A stretch of DNA of 12,182 nt from assembly GCA_023441625.1 (NCBI GenBank), contig JAEZOA010000157.1, positions 1 to 12,182 on the forward strand. Reading direction: 5' to 3'. A model generated the notes under the pieces. It worked only from the letters and a program-made list of their open reading frames with translations. It was not told the DNA's origin and searched no databases. Numbering within the stretch: the stretch's first letter is position 1; every line of letters begins with the position of its first letter. Position numbers and translations under genes: made by a program. Positions 1 to 7,259 of the stretch are shown here, in pieces. The stretch is from Bacillota bacterium (lineage in GTDB: Bacteria; Bacillota; Clostridia; Acetivibrionales; DSM-1351).

Positions 1-141
1 TCTAAAAAGAGAGGCTTTGGGCTTAGTATTGTCAAATCAGAAATAGAGCGTTCTAACGGAAATATTTGTATAAATAGTACTGAGGACGTGACAGAATTCC
101 TGATTTCTTTAGAAGTGCAAGTACAACACGCTGCTATTTAA
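1..141 (+). CDS. C-terminal fragment of a sensor histidine kinase (GHKL ATPase domain), cut by the window start
   Basis: Frame 1 is open from the first base to a TAA at 139-141, giving 46 residues. It starts S-K-K-R-G-F-G-L-S-I-V-K, which fits the G2 box (GxGLxIV) of the Bergerat-fold ATPase domain of histidine kinases and related GHKL proteins. A hydrophobic strand follows (T-E-F-L-I-S-L-E-V), as expected at the end of that domain. The sensor region, phospho-accepting histidine and N box lie upstream, outside the window, so the signal and kinase subfamily cannot be told. No response regulator follows; if there is a partner it is upstream. An anti-sigma-factor or other GHKL ATPase is the main alternative. 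Confidence 0.7.
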   Translation, partial: SKKRGFGLSIVKSEIERSNGNICINSTEDVTEFLISLEVQVQHAAI

Positions 142-158
142 CAATAAAAATTATTGTT
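140..158 (+). terminator. Weak AT-only hairpin after the kinase stop
   Basis: AACAATAA (140-147) and TTATTGTT (151-158) form a perfect 8-bp inverted repeat with a 3-nt loop. It overlaps the stop codon and is followed by an AT-rich stretch. The stem has only one G:C pair and the T-run is broken, so it would be a poor terminator and may be chance in AT-rich DNA. Confidence 0.3.
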
Positions 159-192
159 TATTAAATTCCTACACATTATCCAGGAAATTGGT

Positions 193-198
193 TATAAT
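193..198 (+). promoter_or_regulatory. Possible -10 box for the SNF2 helicase gene
   Basis: TATAAT at 193-198 is a perfect -10 hexamer about 45 bp before the ATG. No good -35 stands 16-18 bp upstream (only weak matches near 170-175), and no exact TGn extension is present. This is therefore a tentative promoter, implying a leader of about 40 nt. Confidence 0.4.
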
Positions 199-244
199 AA
201 AAAGATGGCGCTAAAGTCTAATTATTATAATAATGGAGTAGCTG

Positions 245-3200
245 ATGTTTCATATTTCCAAAGATAGTATATATTACCTATCCACACCAATGAAATTTAA
301 AAAAGGTTTAGACTATTATAACTCTAAACGAGTGAAGTCTGTCTCATTTAATGAAGATATGCTTCTATTTGATGCATCGGTTATTGGAACACGTCCTTAT
401 AATGTACAAATACAGTTTGATAAAAAAGGTCTTTTAAAAGATTATTCCTGTACCTGTCCGAACTTTTCTGATAGTTGTTGTAAGCACATTGCAGCAGTGC
501 TATTCTTGATAAAAGAAAAAGATGATCAAGGCTTTTTTAATTCAGCAAATCAAAAACAAGCAGCAAAAGAACTATTTGATTTTTTTCTAACCAGACCAAG
601 CGGCGTTAAAGAGAAAATAAATATTGAATTTAACTTAGAGCTTTTTAAATCAAAATCTTCCTTCATAAAAAGAGGTCCTGCTGCCTCATTATCGATACGA
701 ATTGGGCTAGACCGACTTTATGTTGTCAGGAATATAAACGAACTCTTAGATTGCATAAAAAACAATAAAGAAATTGTTTTTGGAAAGGGCTTTTCTTTTA
801 ATCCCTTGATATATGATTTTAAAGAAAATGATAAACCTATAATTGCATATTTACATGAAATGTGGCAAAACGAGAGTCTAATTGATTATTTGACTGGGGA
901 TATTAAAAAACAAACAATTTTTAAGGACAAAGAAGTTTTCTTTTCAGAAGCTGCATTAAAGCGGATACTGGAGTTACTCAAGCCCACCACCTTTAATGTA
1001 ATCCTCGGTGATAAAAGGCTAGAGAATATCAATATTGTTGAACAAAATATTCCTATAGATTTTGTACTAACCAAGAATTCATCAGTAGTAGAGCTAAACA
1101 TTGACACAAAGTTTCCTCTTCATCAAGTCACTTCAGATTGTGAGTTTTTTTTGTATAAAGATACAATTTGCAAGGTTTCAAATCAACAAAGGGACTATTT
1201 CAAGCCATTTTTTAGGTATATTTCTAAGCAGAATTCAAATAAGATTAGTTTTGTAGATCAGGATAAAGAACGGTTTTTTACTGAGATACTGCCCTTCGTT
1301 GAAAAAATAGGTCAGGTTTCTATAGATGATGAGCTTCAAGCTATGGTTGAACGATTAGAATTCCAACCCCAAATTTATTTAGATAGATTTGAAGATATAA
1401 TAACTGCAGATGTTAAATTCAAATATGGAGATAGGACAATAAATCCTTTCTCTGCAGATGGGAATAAGCCTAATTCAGATAAAATACTCATAAGAGATAT
1501 GGAAAACGAAGGAAATATTCTTGATATTCTTGCCCAGACAGACTGTAAAGTTAGTGGCAACAGAATTTATCTCGATGAAGAAGAGAAAATATTTGATTTC
1601 GTAAACTTTGTTATACCTAAGCTACAGGAATATTCACAGGTATTCTATTCTGAAAGCTTCAAAGCAATGAGCTTCAGAAAAGCACCTTCATTTTCCGGGT
1701 TTTTAAGGTTGAATAGCCTAACAGACTTCCTTGAATTTAGTTTTAACATTGAAGGCGTACAGCAAGACGAATTGACTGCGATTTTTGATAGTATAAGGGA
1801 AAAAAAGCGGTATTATAGGCTCAAGGATGGAGCATTTCTGACTCTAGAATCAGAAGGTCTTATAAATATGGCTGAAATTATTGACCAACTTGATATTAAT
1901 TACTCCGATATTGAAGATGGGCTTGTACAGTTACCTAAATATCGTGCACTTTATATAGATAATATGCTTAAAGAAAGCGGAATGAAGTTTTTTGAGCGCA
2001 ACAAAGCCTTAAAGGACTTGATTCATGATATCCAAGAACCTGCCCAAGCAGAGTACAAAATACCCACAACAATAACAGGTACTCTTAGAGACTATCAAAA
2101 ACTAGGCTTTAAGTGGCTGAAAACCCTTTCTGTATACGGTCTTGGTGGTATATTGGCAGATGACATGGGCTTGGGAAAAACACTGCAGGTTATTGCTCTG
2201 CTCCAGTATGAAAAGCTAACCTCTGGAGGGTGTACCTCTATTGTTGTTGTCCCAACCTCATTAATATACAACTGGTGTGCAGAAGTTCACAAATTTGCAC
2301 CTGATATGACTATAACCGCTGTTGTTGGTAATAAGACTGAACGACAAAATTTAATTAAAGAGGGTATCAGCTCTGATATACTGGTAACCTCCTATGCCTT
2401 GATAAGAAGAGATATTGATGAATACAAGACTTTTTCTTTCAGATACTGTATTCTCGATGAGGCTCAGCATATAAAAAATCCAGCATCTCAGGCTGCAAAA
2501 GCTGTGAAACAGTTGGTGTCAAACCATAGACTAGCTCTAACAGGGACTCCTATGGAAAATAACCTGACAGAGCTATGGTCAGTATTTGATTTCATTCTTC
2601 CTGGTTACTTGGGTTCACATACCAAGTTTGCAGATAAATACGAAGTACCTATTTCTAAAGGTGAAGCCTCTGTATTAACTAGTCTTAGTAAGCAGATTAG
2701 GCCATTTATTCTAAGAAGGCTTAAAGTTGACGTTCTTAAAGAATTACCGGAGAAAATAGAGCATGTAATAGAGGCTGAGCTTACCGATGAGCAGAAAAAA
2801 CTCTATGTTGCCTATCTTGAGCAAGCCAAGGGAGATTTATTCAAAGAAATACATGAAAAAGGCTATGAAAAAAGTCAGATAAAAATACTTTCTGTACTTA
2901 CCAGGTTAAGGCAGCTATGTTGTCATCCATCTCTCTTTGTAGAAAACTACGAGGGTGATAGCGGAAAGTTGCAGCTTCTTAAGGAGATCGTAGAAGACTC
3001 TCTTATGTCTGGGCACAGAATACTTCTATTCTCTCAGTTTACGTCAATGCTCTCCATCATTAAAGAATGGCTTTCTAAGACTGAAATAGATTATCTTTAT
3101 TTGGATGGAGCTACTCCTGCAAGTGAGAGAATCCAACTGGTCCGAAGCTTTAACGACGGAGAGGGGAAGATATTCCTGCTTTCACTCAAGTCTGGTGGAA

Positions 3201-3472
3201 TTGGCTTAAATCTTACTGGCGCAGACACAGTCATACATTATGATCCCTGGTGGAACCCTGCTGTAGAGGATCAGGCTACAGACAGAGCCTACAGAATAGG
3301 TCAGACAAAATCCGTACATGTAATGAAACTAATTACTCATGGTACAATTGAGGAAAAAATATTAGGCTTGAAGGACAGGAAAAAGCAATTAGTTGATGCA
3401 GTTATTCAATCAGGTGAAACTCTAATAACTAAAATGACCCAACAAGAGCTGACTGAGCTGTTTGAACTATAA
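245..3472 (+). CDS. SWIM zinc-finger SNF2-family DEAD/DEAH-box helicase (ATP-dependent DNA translocase)
   Basis: This 1075-residue protein begins with a SWIM zinc finger: C69-x-C71-x7-C79-x-H81. A divergent middle region (about 100-600) corresponds to the SNF2-associated segment of this family. Both RecA-like lobes follow. Motif I is D-D-M-G-L-G-K-T (639-646), motif II D-E-A-Q-H (738-742), motif III L-T-G-T-P (765-769), motif V lies around G-G-I-G-L-N, and motif VI is Q-A-T-D-R-A-Y-R-I-G-Q (1010-1020). All catalytic residues are present and the length is normal for clostridial members. Such proteins use ATP to move along or remodel DNA-protein complexes; the bacterial role is poorly defined and DNA repair or transcription recycling are only guesses. 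GGAG at 235-238, 6 nt before the ATG, supports the start. It stands alone, with no methylase, nuclease or other defence partner beside it. Confidence 0.95.
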   Translation: MFHISKDSIYYLSTPMKFKKGLDYYNSKRVKSVSFNEDMLLFDASVIGTRPYNVQIQFDKKGLLKDYSCTCPNFSDSCCKHIAAVLFLIKEKDDQGFFNSANQKQAAKELFDFFLTRPSGVKEKINIEFNLELFKSKSSFIKRGPAASLSIRIGLDRLYVVRNINELLDCIKNNKEIVFGKGFSFNPLIYDFKENDKPIIAYLHEMWQNESLIDYLTGDIKKQTIFKDKEVFFSEAALKRILELLKPTTFNVILGDKRLENINIVEQNIPIDFVLTKNSSVVELNIDTKFPLHQVTSDCEFFLYKDTICKVSNQQRDYFKPFFRYISKQNSNKISFVDQDKERFFTEILPFVEKIGQVSIDDELQAMVERLEFQPQIYLDRFEDIITADVKFKYGDRTINPFSADGNKPNSDKILIRDMENEGNILDILAQTDCKVSGNRIYLDEEEKIFDFVNFVIPKLQEYSQVFYSESFKAMSFRKAPSFSGFLRLNSLTDFLEFSFNIEGVQQDELTAIFDSIREKKRYYRLKDGAFLTLESEGLINMAEIIDQLDINYSDIEDGLVQLPKYRALYIDNMLKESGMKFFERNKALKDLIHDIQEPAQAEYKIPTTITGTLRDYQKLGFKWLKTLSVYGLGGILADDMGLGKTLQVIALLQYEKLTSGGCTSIVVVPTSLIYNWCAEVHKFAPDMTITAVVGNKTERQNLIKEGISSDILVTSYALIRRDIDEYKTFSFRYCILDEAQHIKNPASQAAKAVKQLVSNHRLALTGTPMENNLTELWSVFDFILPGYLGSHTKFADKYEVPISKGEASVLTSLSKQIRPFILRRLKVDVLKELPEKIEHVIEAELTDEQKKLYVAYLEQAKGDLFKEIHEKGYEKSQIKILSVLTRLRQLCCHPSLFVENYEGDSGKLQLLKEIVEDSLMSGHRILLFSQFTSMLSIIKEWLSKTEIDYLYLDGATPASERIQLVRSFNDGEGKIFLLSLKSGGIGLNLTGADTVIHYDPWWNPAVEDQATDRAYRIGQTKSVHVMKLITHGTIEEKILGLKDRKKQLVDAVIQSGETLITKMTQQELTELFEL

Positions 3473-3491
3473 ATTGAAAATGATAATAAAT

Positions 3492-3580
3492 GATTTAAAT
3501 AAAGGGATGCAGTTGCAAAACTATATCGGATACAATATAGCTAAAAGATTATGTTTTGCAACAGCCCCTTTATTTAAGTC
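3492..3580. terminator. Long imperfect palindrome, bidirectional terminator between convergent genes
   Basis: The left arm (3492-3520) and right arm (3554-3580) pair over GA-T/C-TTAAATAAAGGG (one mismatch), a 5/3-nt internal loop, then a perfect 9-bp GTTGCAAAA. The 33-nt centre contains a smaller CTATAT/ATATAG stem (3521-3526 and 3535-3540). It fills the gap between the SNF2 gene stop (3472) and the oppositely oriented flavoprotein stop (3587). Each orientation leaves the GC part into a T-rich tract (TTTATTT), so it should stop transcription both ways. The arms are longer than usual for a terminator; see findings. Confidence 0.75.
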
Positions 3581-3586
3581 AACCGA

Positions 3587-4972
3587 TTAAGGGTTATCTT
3601 GAATGTATTTCTTAAATGGTACAATCATAGACGGCAAAATCTGATTTTTATATATTTCCTTTCTGAAAGAAGGAATTTTTATCATTAATGAGTAAATTGC
3701 ATTTTGCACCCTTACCCTGATATTCTTTTGTGGAAAATCATATACTTTTAGCTTTTTATAAGCCTTGTGATCTGCTAAGAATGGGAATCTTATGTCACCC
3801 CATATATTATCTCTGAATATTGTCATACCTCCGGCACCTAAGAAATTAATGGGTTTGATATATTCCTTCATAGATAGTTTTATAAGGTTAAAGCTTAGAG
3901 CATCAAGCCGACTATCAATTTCCCCGCTTGTATTGTATTCATCAGTAACAAAACCCACTAAATTTGAGCGCTGCCATTGCATAAATCCATCGAAAACTTC
4001 GCGAATGTTTTGTGTCTGGTTTAAGGCTCCTGATATAATAAAACCAAATTGCTTACCCATCAGAGAGGGAGAGTGAGTGTTAAAGAACGCCCTATCCATA
4101 AATTGTTTCCATTCAGTGGACAAAAATCTGTTTTTTATAGAACCTGCAAATACTATTATGTCAGCTGTTTTCAACTTGCTATTATAAACAGAGCTGTAAT
4201 TATCTTTACCCTCATATGCACACGTATAGTCGTAGCCGCATTTCATACACCCAAGACAGCTACCCTTTATACCGAAGTCTTTTATATAAATTAATTCTAC
4301 ATTAGTGGTAAACGACCCCATGAATCTGTTTACCATTTTTTTAAGATTGCTATTCTCTAAAGCATCAGCTACTATAACTACCTTTTTATCAGCATTGTTT
4401 ATTTTATACTGAGGTATCTCCGGTATATATTGTATTGGGGTATATACAACAGGGCTGAAGCTCCTAAAGGTAGAGACCTTATTTTCTATAACCTCAATAA
4501 AGTTTTTCATAAAATTAATCAGGCTTATCCTTGTTTCTTCCTTAGTCGTTAGATCATACATTTTAGGAGAAAAATAGTCCACATAGTTCATATTAAGGTC
4601 ATCGCATATAGAATGAACGTAATTGATTGCGGTATTATCAAAAAAATGTATTGAAGTTGTCAGAACAAAGCTATATTTTCCTTTAAATGAAGCTTGAGCA
4701 TTTCTTTCGAATATCAGCTCAATAAATCTCTGATAATTGGAGTGAACGGTAAAAACATATACAGGAAATGCCCAGATAACACCATCGCTCTCCTCAACCT
4801 TACTTATTATTTCTTGAAAAACACTTTCATCCTTTTCAATTTTCTTTAACCTTTGTGAAACATTAATTATTTCGATTTGATGTTGCTTAAAGTTTGTTTG
4901 AATAAATTTTATGTATTGCATAGTTACACTGATATCGCCTTTTGGGCTTCCGTTTAAAACTAGAAATTTCAT
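3587..4972 (-). CDS. Tandem flavodoxin-like NAD(P)H-dependent oxidoreductase with iron-sulfur-flavoprotein-type cysteine motif
   Basis: This 461-residue protein holds two flavodoxin-fold domains in tandem. Domain 1 (about 1-165) opens with M-K-F-L-V-L-N-G-S-P-K-G, the FMN phosphate-binding loop of the FMN-reductase/flavodoxin_2 families, and has the typical W-A-F-P-V-Y segment at 67-72. Domain 2 (about 196-385) restarts with a K-K-V-V-I-V-A-D strand but a degenerate phosphate loop. It carries C239-x2-C242-x2-C245-x5-C251, matching the compact CX2CX2CX4-7C motif that binds 4Fe-4S in archaeal and clostridial Isf proteins. A 75-residue C-terminal tail has no match I recognise. Likely role: cytosolic flavin-dependent electron transfer or reduction of a quinone, nitro-aromatic or other electrophile; the substrate is unknown. 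GGGGAG at 4979-4984, 6 nt before the ATG, supports the start. It diverges from a TetR regulator that probably controls it. Confidence 0.85.
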   Translation of the reverse strand: MKFLVLNGSPKGDISVTMQYIKFIQTNFKQHQIEIINVSQRLKKIEKDESVFQEIISKVEESDGVIWAFPVYVFTVHSNYQRFIELIFERNAQASFKGKYSFVLTTSIHFFDNTAINYVHSICDDLNMNYVDYFSPKMYDLTTKEETRISLINFMKNFIEVIENKVSTFRSFSPVVYTPIQYIPEIPQYKINNADKKVVIVADALENSNLKKMVNRFMGSFTTNVELIYIKDFGIKGSCLGCMKCGYDYTCAYEGKDNYSSVYNSKLKTADIIVFAGSIKNRFLSTEWKQFMDRAFFNTHSPSLMGKQFGFIISGALNQTQNIREVFDGFMQWQRSNLVGFVTDEYNTSGEIDSRLDALSFNLIKLSMKEYIKPINFLGAGGMTIFRDNIWGDIRFPFLADHKAYKKLKVYDFPQKNIRVRVQNAIYSLMIKIPSFRKEIYKNQILPSMIVPFKKYIQDNP

Positions 4973-4994
4973 AAATAACTCCCCTACTTATTAT

Positions 4995-5054
4995 AATGTT
5001 GACACTGTATACTTTGGTTAAATTATACAGTGTCAAGTTTACATTGTCAACATT
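4995..5054. promoter_or_regulatory. Inverted-repeat operator region for the divergent TetR regulator
   Basis: TTGACACTGTATA (4999-5011) and TATACAGTGTCAA (5024-5036) are a perfect 13-bp inverted repeat around a 12-bp spacer. A third half-site, CATTGTCAACATT (5042-5054), is the inverted partner, with one mismatch, of AATGTTGACACTG (4995-5007). TGTCAA therefore occurs at 5031 and 5045 in direct orientation and once inverted at 4999. The repeats cover both promoters. Autoregulation plus control of the divergent gene is the usual TetR arrangement; that this TetR binds here is inference. Confidence 0.75.
5022..5050 (-). promoter_or_regulatory. Consensus sigma-A promoter of the flavoprotein gene
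   Basis: On the minus strand TTGACA (5050-5045), a 17-bp spacer and TATAAT (5027-5022) give a perfect consensus promoter. Transcription should start near 5015, leaving a leader of about 43 nt to the ATG at 4972. The -35 lies in one operator half-site and the -10 in another, so a bound repressor would occlude RNA polymerase. A promoter this strong makes sense only if tightly repressed. Confidence 0.8.
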
Positions 5055-5066
5055 AAATGATATAAT
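5038..5066 (+). promoter_or_regulatory. Promoter of the tetR gene
   Basis: TTTACA (5038-5043), a 17-bp spacer and TATAAT (5061-5066) make a near-consensus sigma-A promoter. The predicted transcription start is about 5073, only a few bases before the ATG at 5079. This favours the downstream TTG start at 5094. The -35 and spacer overlap the third operator half-site. Confidence 0.75.
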
Positions 5067-5093
5067 TTTTTAAGAGAAATGGAGGTCACAACA

Positions 5094-5684
5094 TTGGATA
5101 GAGAAACATATCATCATAAGGATTTAAAACAGCAGCTTATTATGAATGGACTTATATTGTTAAATAAGGAAGGATTCCAGGGATTTTCATTAAGAAAAGT
5201 TGCAACCATGTGCGGAGTAAGCAATAATGCACCCTACAAGCATTTTAGGGATAAGGATGAACTTATTACTGAAATACTTAACGAGGTTTGGATTAAATTT
5301 CATATGGCATTACAAGAATCAACTGAACTTCATACTGATGACCCAAAATTACAGATTGTTGGCATGGGAAAGGCATATATCAGGTTCATGGTTGAAAATC
5401 CCGAGTATTTAAAGTTAACATTTCTATCCGATTATGCCTCTTCTATAATAATAGAAAATGGAAATTTTAGTAGATGCGAAGATAGTACCTTCTCTGTTTT
5501 TAAAGCTTGTGCGCAAAGGTACTTAGAGTCAATTAATTTGGAGCCTGAGCTATACATGGTAAAAACAATGGCAATGTGGAGCATGGTGCATGGAATAGCC
5601 ATATTGATTGCTAAGAAGGCTATTATCTACAAAGGGGATTATTTGGAACTTGCAGAAAAAATGATAACGACGTCCCTACTGTAG
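5094..5684 (+). CDS. TetR/AcrR-family transcriptional regulator with WHG-type C-terminal domain
   Basis: The product is 196 residues from the preferred TTG start. The N-terminal TetR helix-turn-helix covers about residues 12-58, including G-F-S-L-R-K-V-A, G-V-S-N-N-A-P-Y-K-H-F and D-K-D-E-L. The ligand-binding half contains A-Y-I-R-F-M-V-E-N-P-E-Y, and W-S-M-V-H-G near the end, signatures of the TetR C-terminal WHG domain. Start choice: GGAGGT at 5081-5086 lies 7 nt before TTG 5094 and overlaps the in-frame ATG at 5079, which has no ribosome site of its own and sits almost on the predicted transcription start. Likely a repressor of itself and of the divergent flavoprotein, released by an unknown small molecule; a redox-active or electrophilic inducer would suit the neighbour. 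Length is normal for the family. Confidence 0.92.
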   Translation: MDRETYHHKDLKQQLIMNGLILLNKEGFQGFSLRKVATMCGVSNNAPYKHFRDKDELITEILNEVWIKFHMALQESTELHTDDPKLQIVGMGKAYIRFMVENPEYLKLTFLSDYASSIIIENGNFSRCEDSTFSVFKACAQRYLESINLEPELYMVKTMAMWSMVHGIAILIAKKAIIYKGDYLELAEKMITTSLL

Positions 5685-5693
5685 AATATTAGT

Positions 5694-5706
5694 CTACTGT
5701 CAGTAG
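5694..5706. repeat. Short palindrome just after tetR
   Basis: CTACTG-T-CAGTAG is a perfect 6-bp dyad ten bases past the tetR stop. CTACTGT also occurs at the stop codon itself, about 17 bp upstream. No T-run follows, so it is not a convincing terminator; it could be a small RNA hairpin or an operator half-site pair. Confidence 0.35.
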
Positions 5707-5729
5707 CATACCGAAGACCAGACAAAAAC

Positions 5730-5746
5730 TGTTCATTTAATGAACA
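5730..5746. promoter_or_regulatory. 17-bp perfect palindrome, possible operator
   Basis: TGTTCATT-T-AATGAACA is perfectly symmetrical and set in A-rich flanks. It lies between tetR and the promoter of the SLH gene, about 65 bp before that -35. No T-tract follows, which argues against a terminator. The form suits a dimeric regulator, but I recognise no consensus. Confidence 0.35.
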
Positions 5747-5810
5747 AAATGATAAATACTGGATTTTAAGGCTATTATTTTTTGTATTAAATTTACATAA
5801 TTAATAATGG

Positions 5811-5840
5811 TTGAATTAATAACACTACTACATTTATAAT
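5811..5840 (+). promoter_or_regulatory. Likely promoter of the SLH-domain gene
   Basis: TTGAAT (5811-5816), an 18-bp spacer and TATAAT (5835-5840) form a good sigma-A-type promoter. Initiation near 5847 leaves an AT-rich leader of about 90 nt to ATG 5937, with no obvious riboswitch fold. Confidence 0.55.
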
Positions 5841-5936
5841 AAATATATCTTTATTTTACAAAAAATACATAAATATAAATTGTAGAGTAGAGGAGTGTGT
5901 AAGAACAAAATACATAACAAAAGGGGGACCGAGTCC

Positions 5937-7166
5937 ATGCAGTACTATTCGGGCATGGATATATTTATGATTAAGAGAATTATCAGTATACTTATAAGTG
6001 CTGCTATTTTGCTAAGTACATATGGTAGCTGTTTAGCTACTGACACCGGCGGAGCACCGTCTAGTTGGGCAAAGAAAGCTGTTAACAGAGCTATAGAGAA
6101 TAAGTTTATACCTGATAGATTACAAAAGGACTATCAAAAGCAAATAACCAGGGAAGAATTTGCATCACTGTTGGTGCAGACCATATTTGCATGTCAGTGG
6201 ATAAGAGTTGGTTCTGAGTACAGAACAGAAGATGATTTTAGTTACTACTGCCAAGACACAATTGTAACAAGAGAAAGTGTTTTAAAGCAGGTAAAGGTAC
6301 TGGACTTCAATTTTAAAGACACGCAGAGTGAGGATGTAAAGCTGGCGTACATAATGGGACTTGTAAGCGGCACTTCTGATACTACCTTTGAGCCTGACAA
6401 GCTACTTACAAGACAGGATGCAGCTGTAATGCTTTCAAATTATGGAGGACCAGAGGGAGGGGCAATATCGACTGCTACAGACTTTAAAAGATATCTAAGT
6501 CGATATACAGATTTAAATAAGGCTTCTGCTTGGGCTCGTGATGCGATGAATTTGGCTTTTTTAAGATATATAATAAACGGTGATGCTAGTAAAGCTGATA
6601 GAGAGTGGGACTGTAAAAAAAAGATAACGCTAGATCCTCTTGGGAAACTAACCAGAGAGCAGGCTATAGTTATGTTGGATAATATTGCATTTTATGAGGA
6701 AAATACCGGCTATCTACCATTTTATTTTTCTGTAGTATACCTTAGAGGTTGTGTACCATATCTTGGTGACTTTATGGGTGTTAACTGGGAAATATCAAGA
6801 AACAGTGTTAAAGCTGTATCGCTAAACGATGCTTTAAAGGAGGCTATAAAATATACGCCTTGTGCATCAAGAGAGCTTGAGCGCAATTATTCATGGATTT
6901 ATGAAGGACAGGCACGAAAGGTATCTTGTGAAGCACATATTGCGTCAGTACCTAGAATTTCAATGTTTACTCAGTTTTTTACAAGTGAACAGGGAAAGCT
7001 AATTGCAACAGGAAAGAATGTTGCCTTTGATATAGGTTTCGCAGTATATGAAGCAAATAATCCTGATTATGTATTTGAATATCGTTTTAAGAACAATGGG
7101 TTTATTACAGCCGGGTATTATGGAGGAGGAAAGCTAATAGAAATTGAATCAAAGCAGATAAAGTAA
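5937..7166 (+). CDS. Secreted S-layer homology (SLH) domain protein with uncharacterised C-terminal domain
   Basis: The product is 409 residues from ATG 5937. A signal peptide is plain: K13-R14, then a hydrophobic run I15-L29, ending S-C-L-A before T-D near residue 34. Three SLH modules follow at about 43-85, 124-170 and 190-253; their conserved ends read T-R-E-E (71-74), T-R-Q-D (158-161) and T-R-E-Q (239-242). SLH modules tether proteins to pyruvylated secondary cell-wall polymer. Residues 254-409 resemble nothing I know, are rich in aromatics and contain a few cysteines; perhaps a surface binding or adhesive domain. AAGGGGG at 5921-5927, 9 nt before the ATG, supports this start. A GTG at 5895 with GAGG just upstream is the alternative and would put 14 polar residues before the signal peptide; ATG 5967 is a third. 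It has its own promoter and terminator, so is monocistronic. Confidence 0.85.
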   Translation: MQYYSGMDIFMIKRIISILISAAILLSTYGSCLATDTGGAPSSWAKKAVNRAIENKFIPDRLQKDYQKQITREEFASLLVQTIFACQWIRVGSEYRTEDDFSYYCQDTIVTRESVLKQVKVLDFNFKDTQSEDVKLAYIMGLVSGTSDTTFEPDKLLTRQDAAVMLSNYGGPEGGAISTATDFKRYLSRYTDLNKASAWARDAMNLAFLRYIINGDASKADREWDCKKKITLDPLGKLTREQAIVMLDNIAFYEENTGYLPFYFSVVYLRGCVPYLGDFMGVNWEISRNSVKAVSLNDALKEAIKYTPCASRELERNYSWIYEGQARKVSCEAHIASVPRISMFTQFFTSEQGKLIATGKNVAFDIGFAVYEANNPDYVFEYRFKNNGFITAGYYGGGKLIEIESKQIK

Positions 7167-7202
7167 ATATAGTAGGATATGGGATAAAATATTGCAGTAT
7201 AT

Positions 7203-7247
7203 AAAATGCCACTAACTGTTTTACAGCTAAGTGGCATTTATTTTTGT
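7203..7247 (+). terminator. Rho-independent terminator of the SLH gene
   Basis: AAATGCCACT (7204-7213) pairs with AGTGGCATTT (7230-7239), with an inner CTG/CAG pairing over a TTTTA loop, and is followed by TTTATTTTTGT. The position 37 bp after the stop is typical. The A-rich left flank may also let it serve the convergent minus-strand aminopeptidase gene ending at 7260. Confidence 0.9.
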
Positions 7248-7259
7248 ACTTTTATAAGT

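Noticed and set aside
5841..5936. Riboswitch or other structured leader before the SLH gene
   Set aside because: The leader is AT-rich without stable stems, conserved motifs or a terminator/antiterminator pair.
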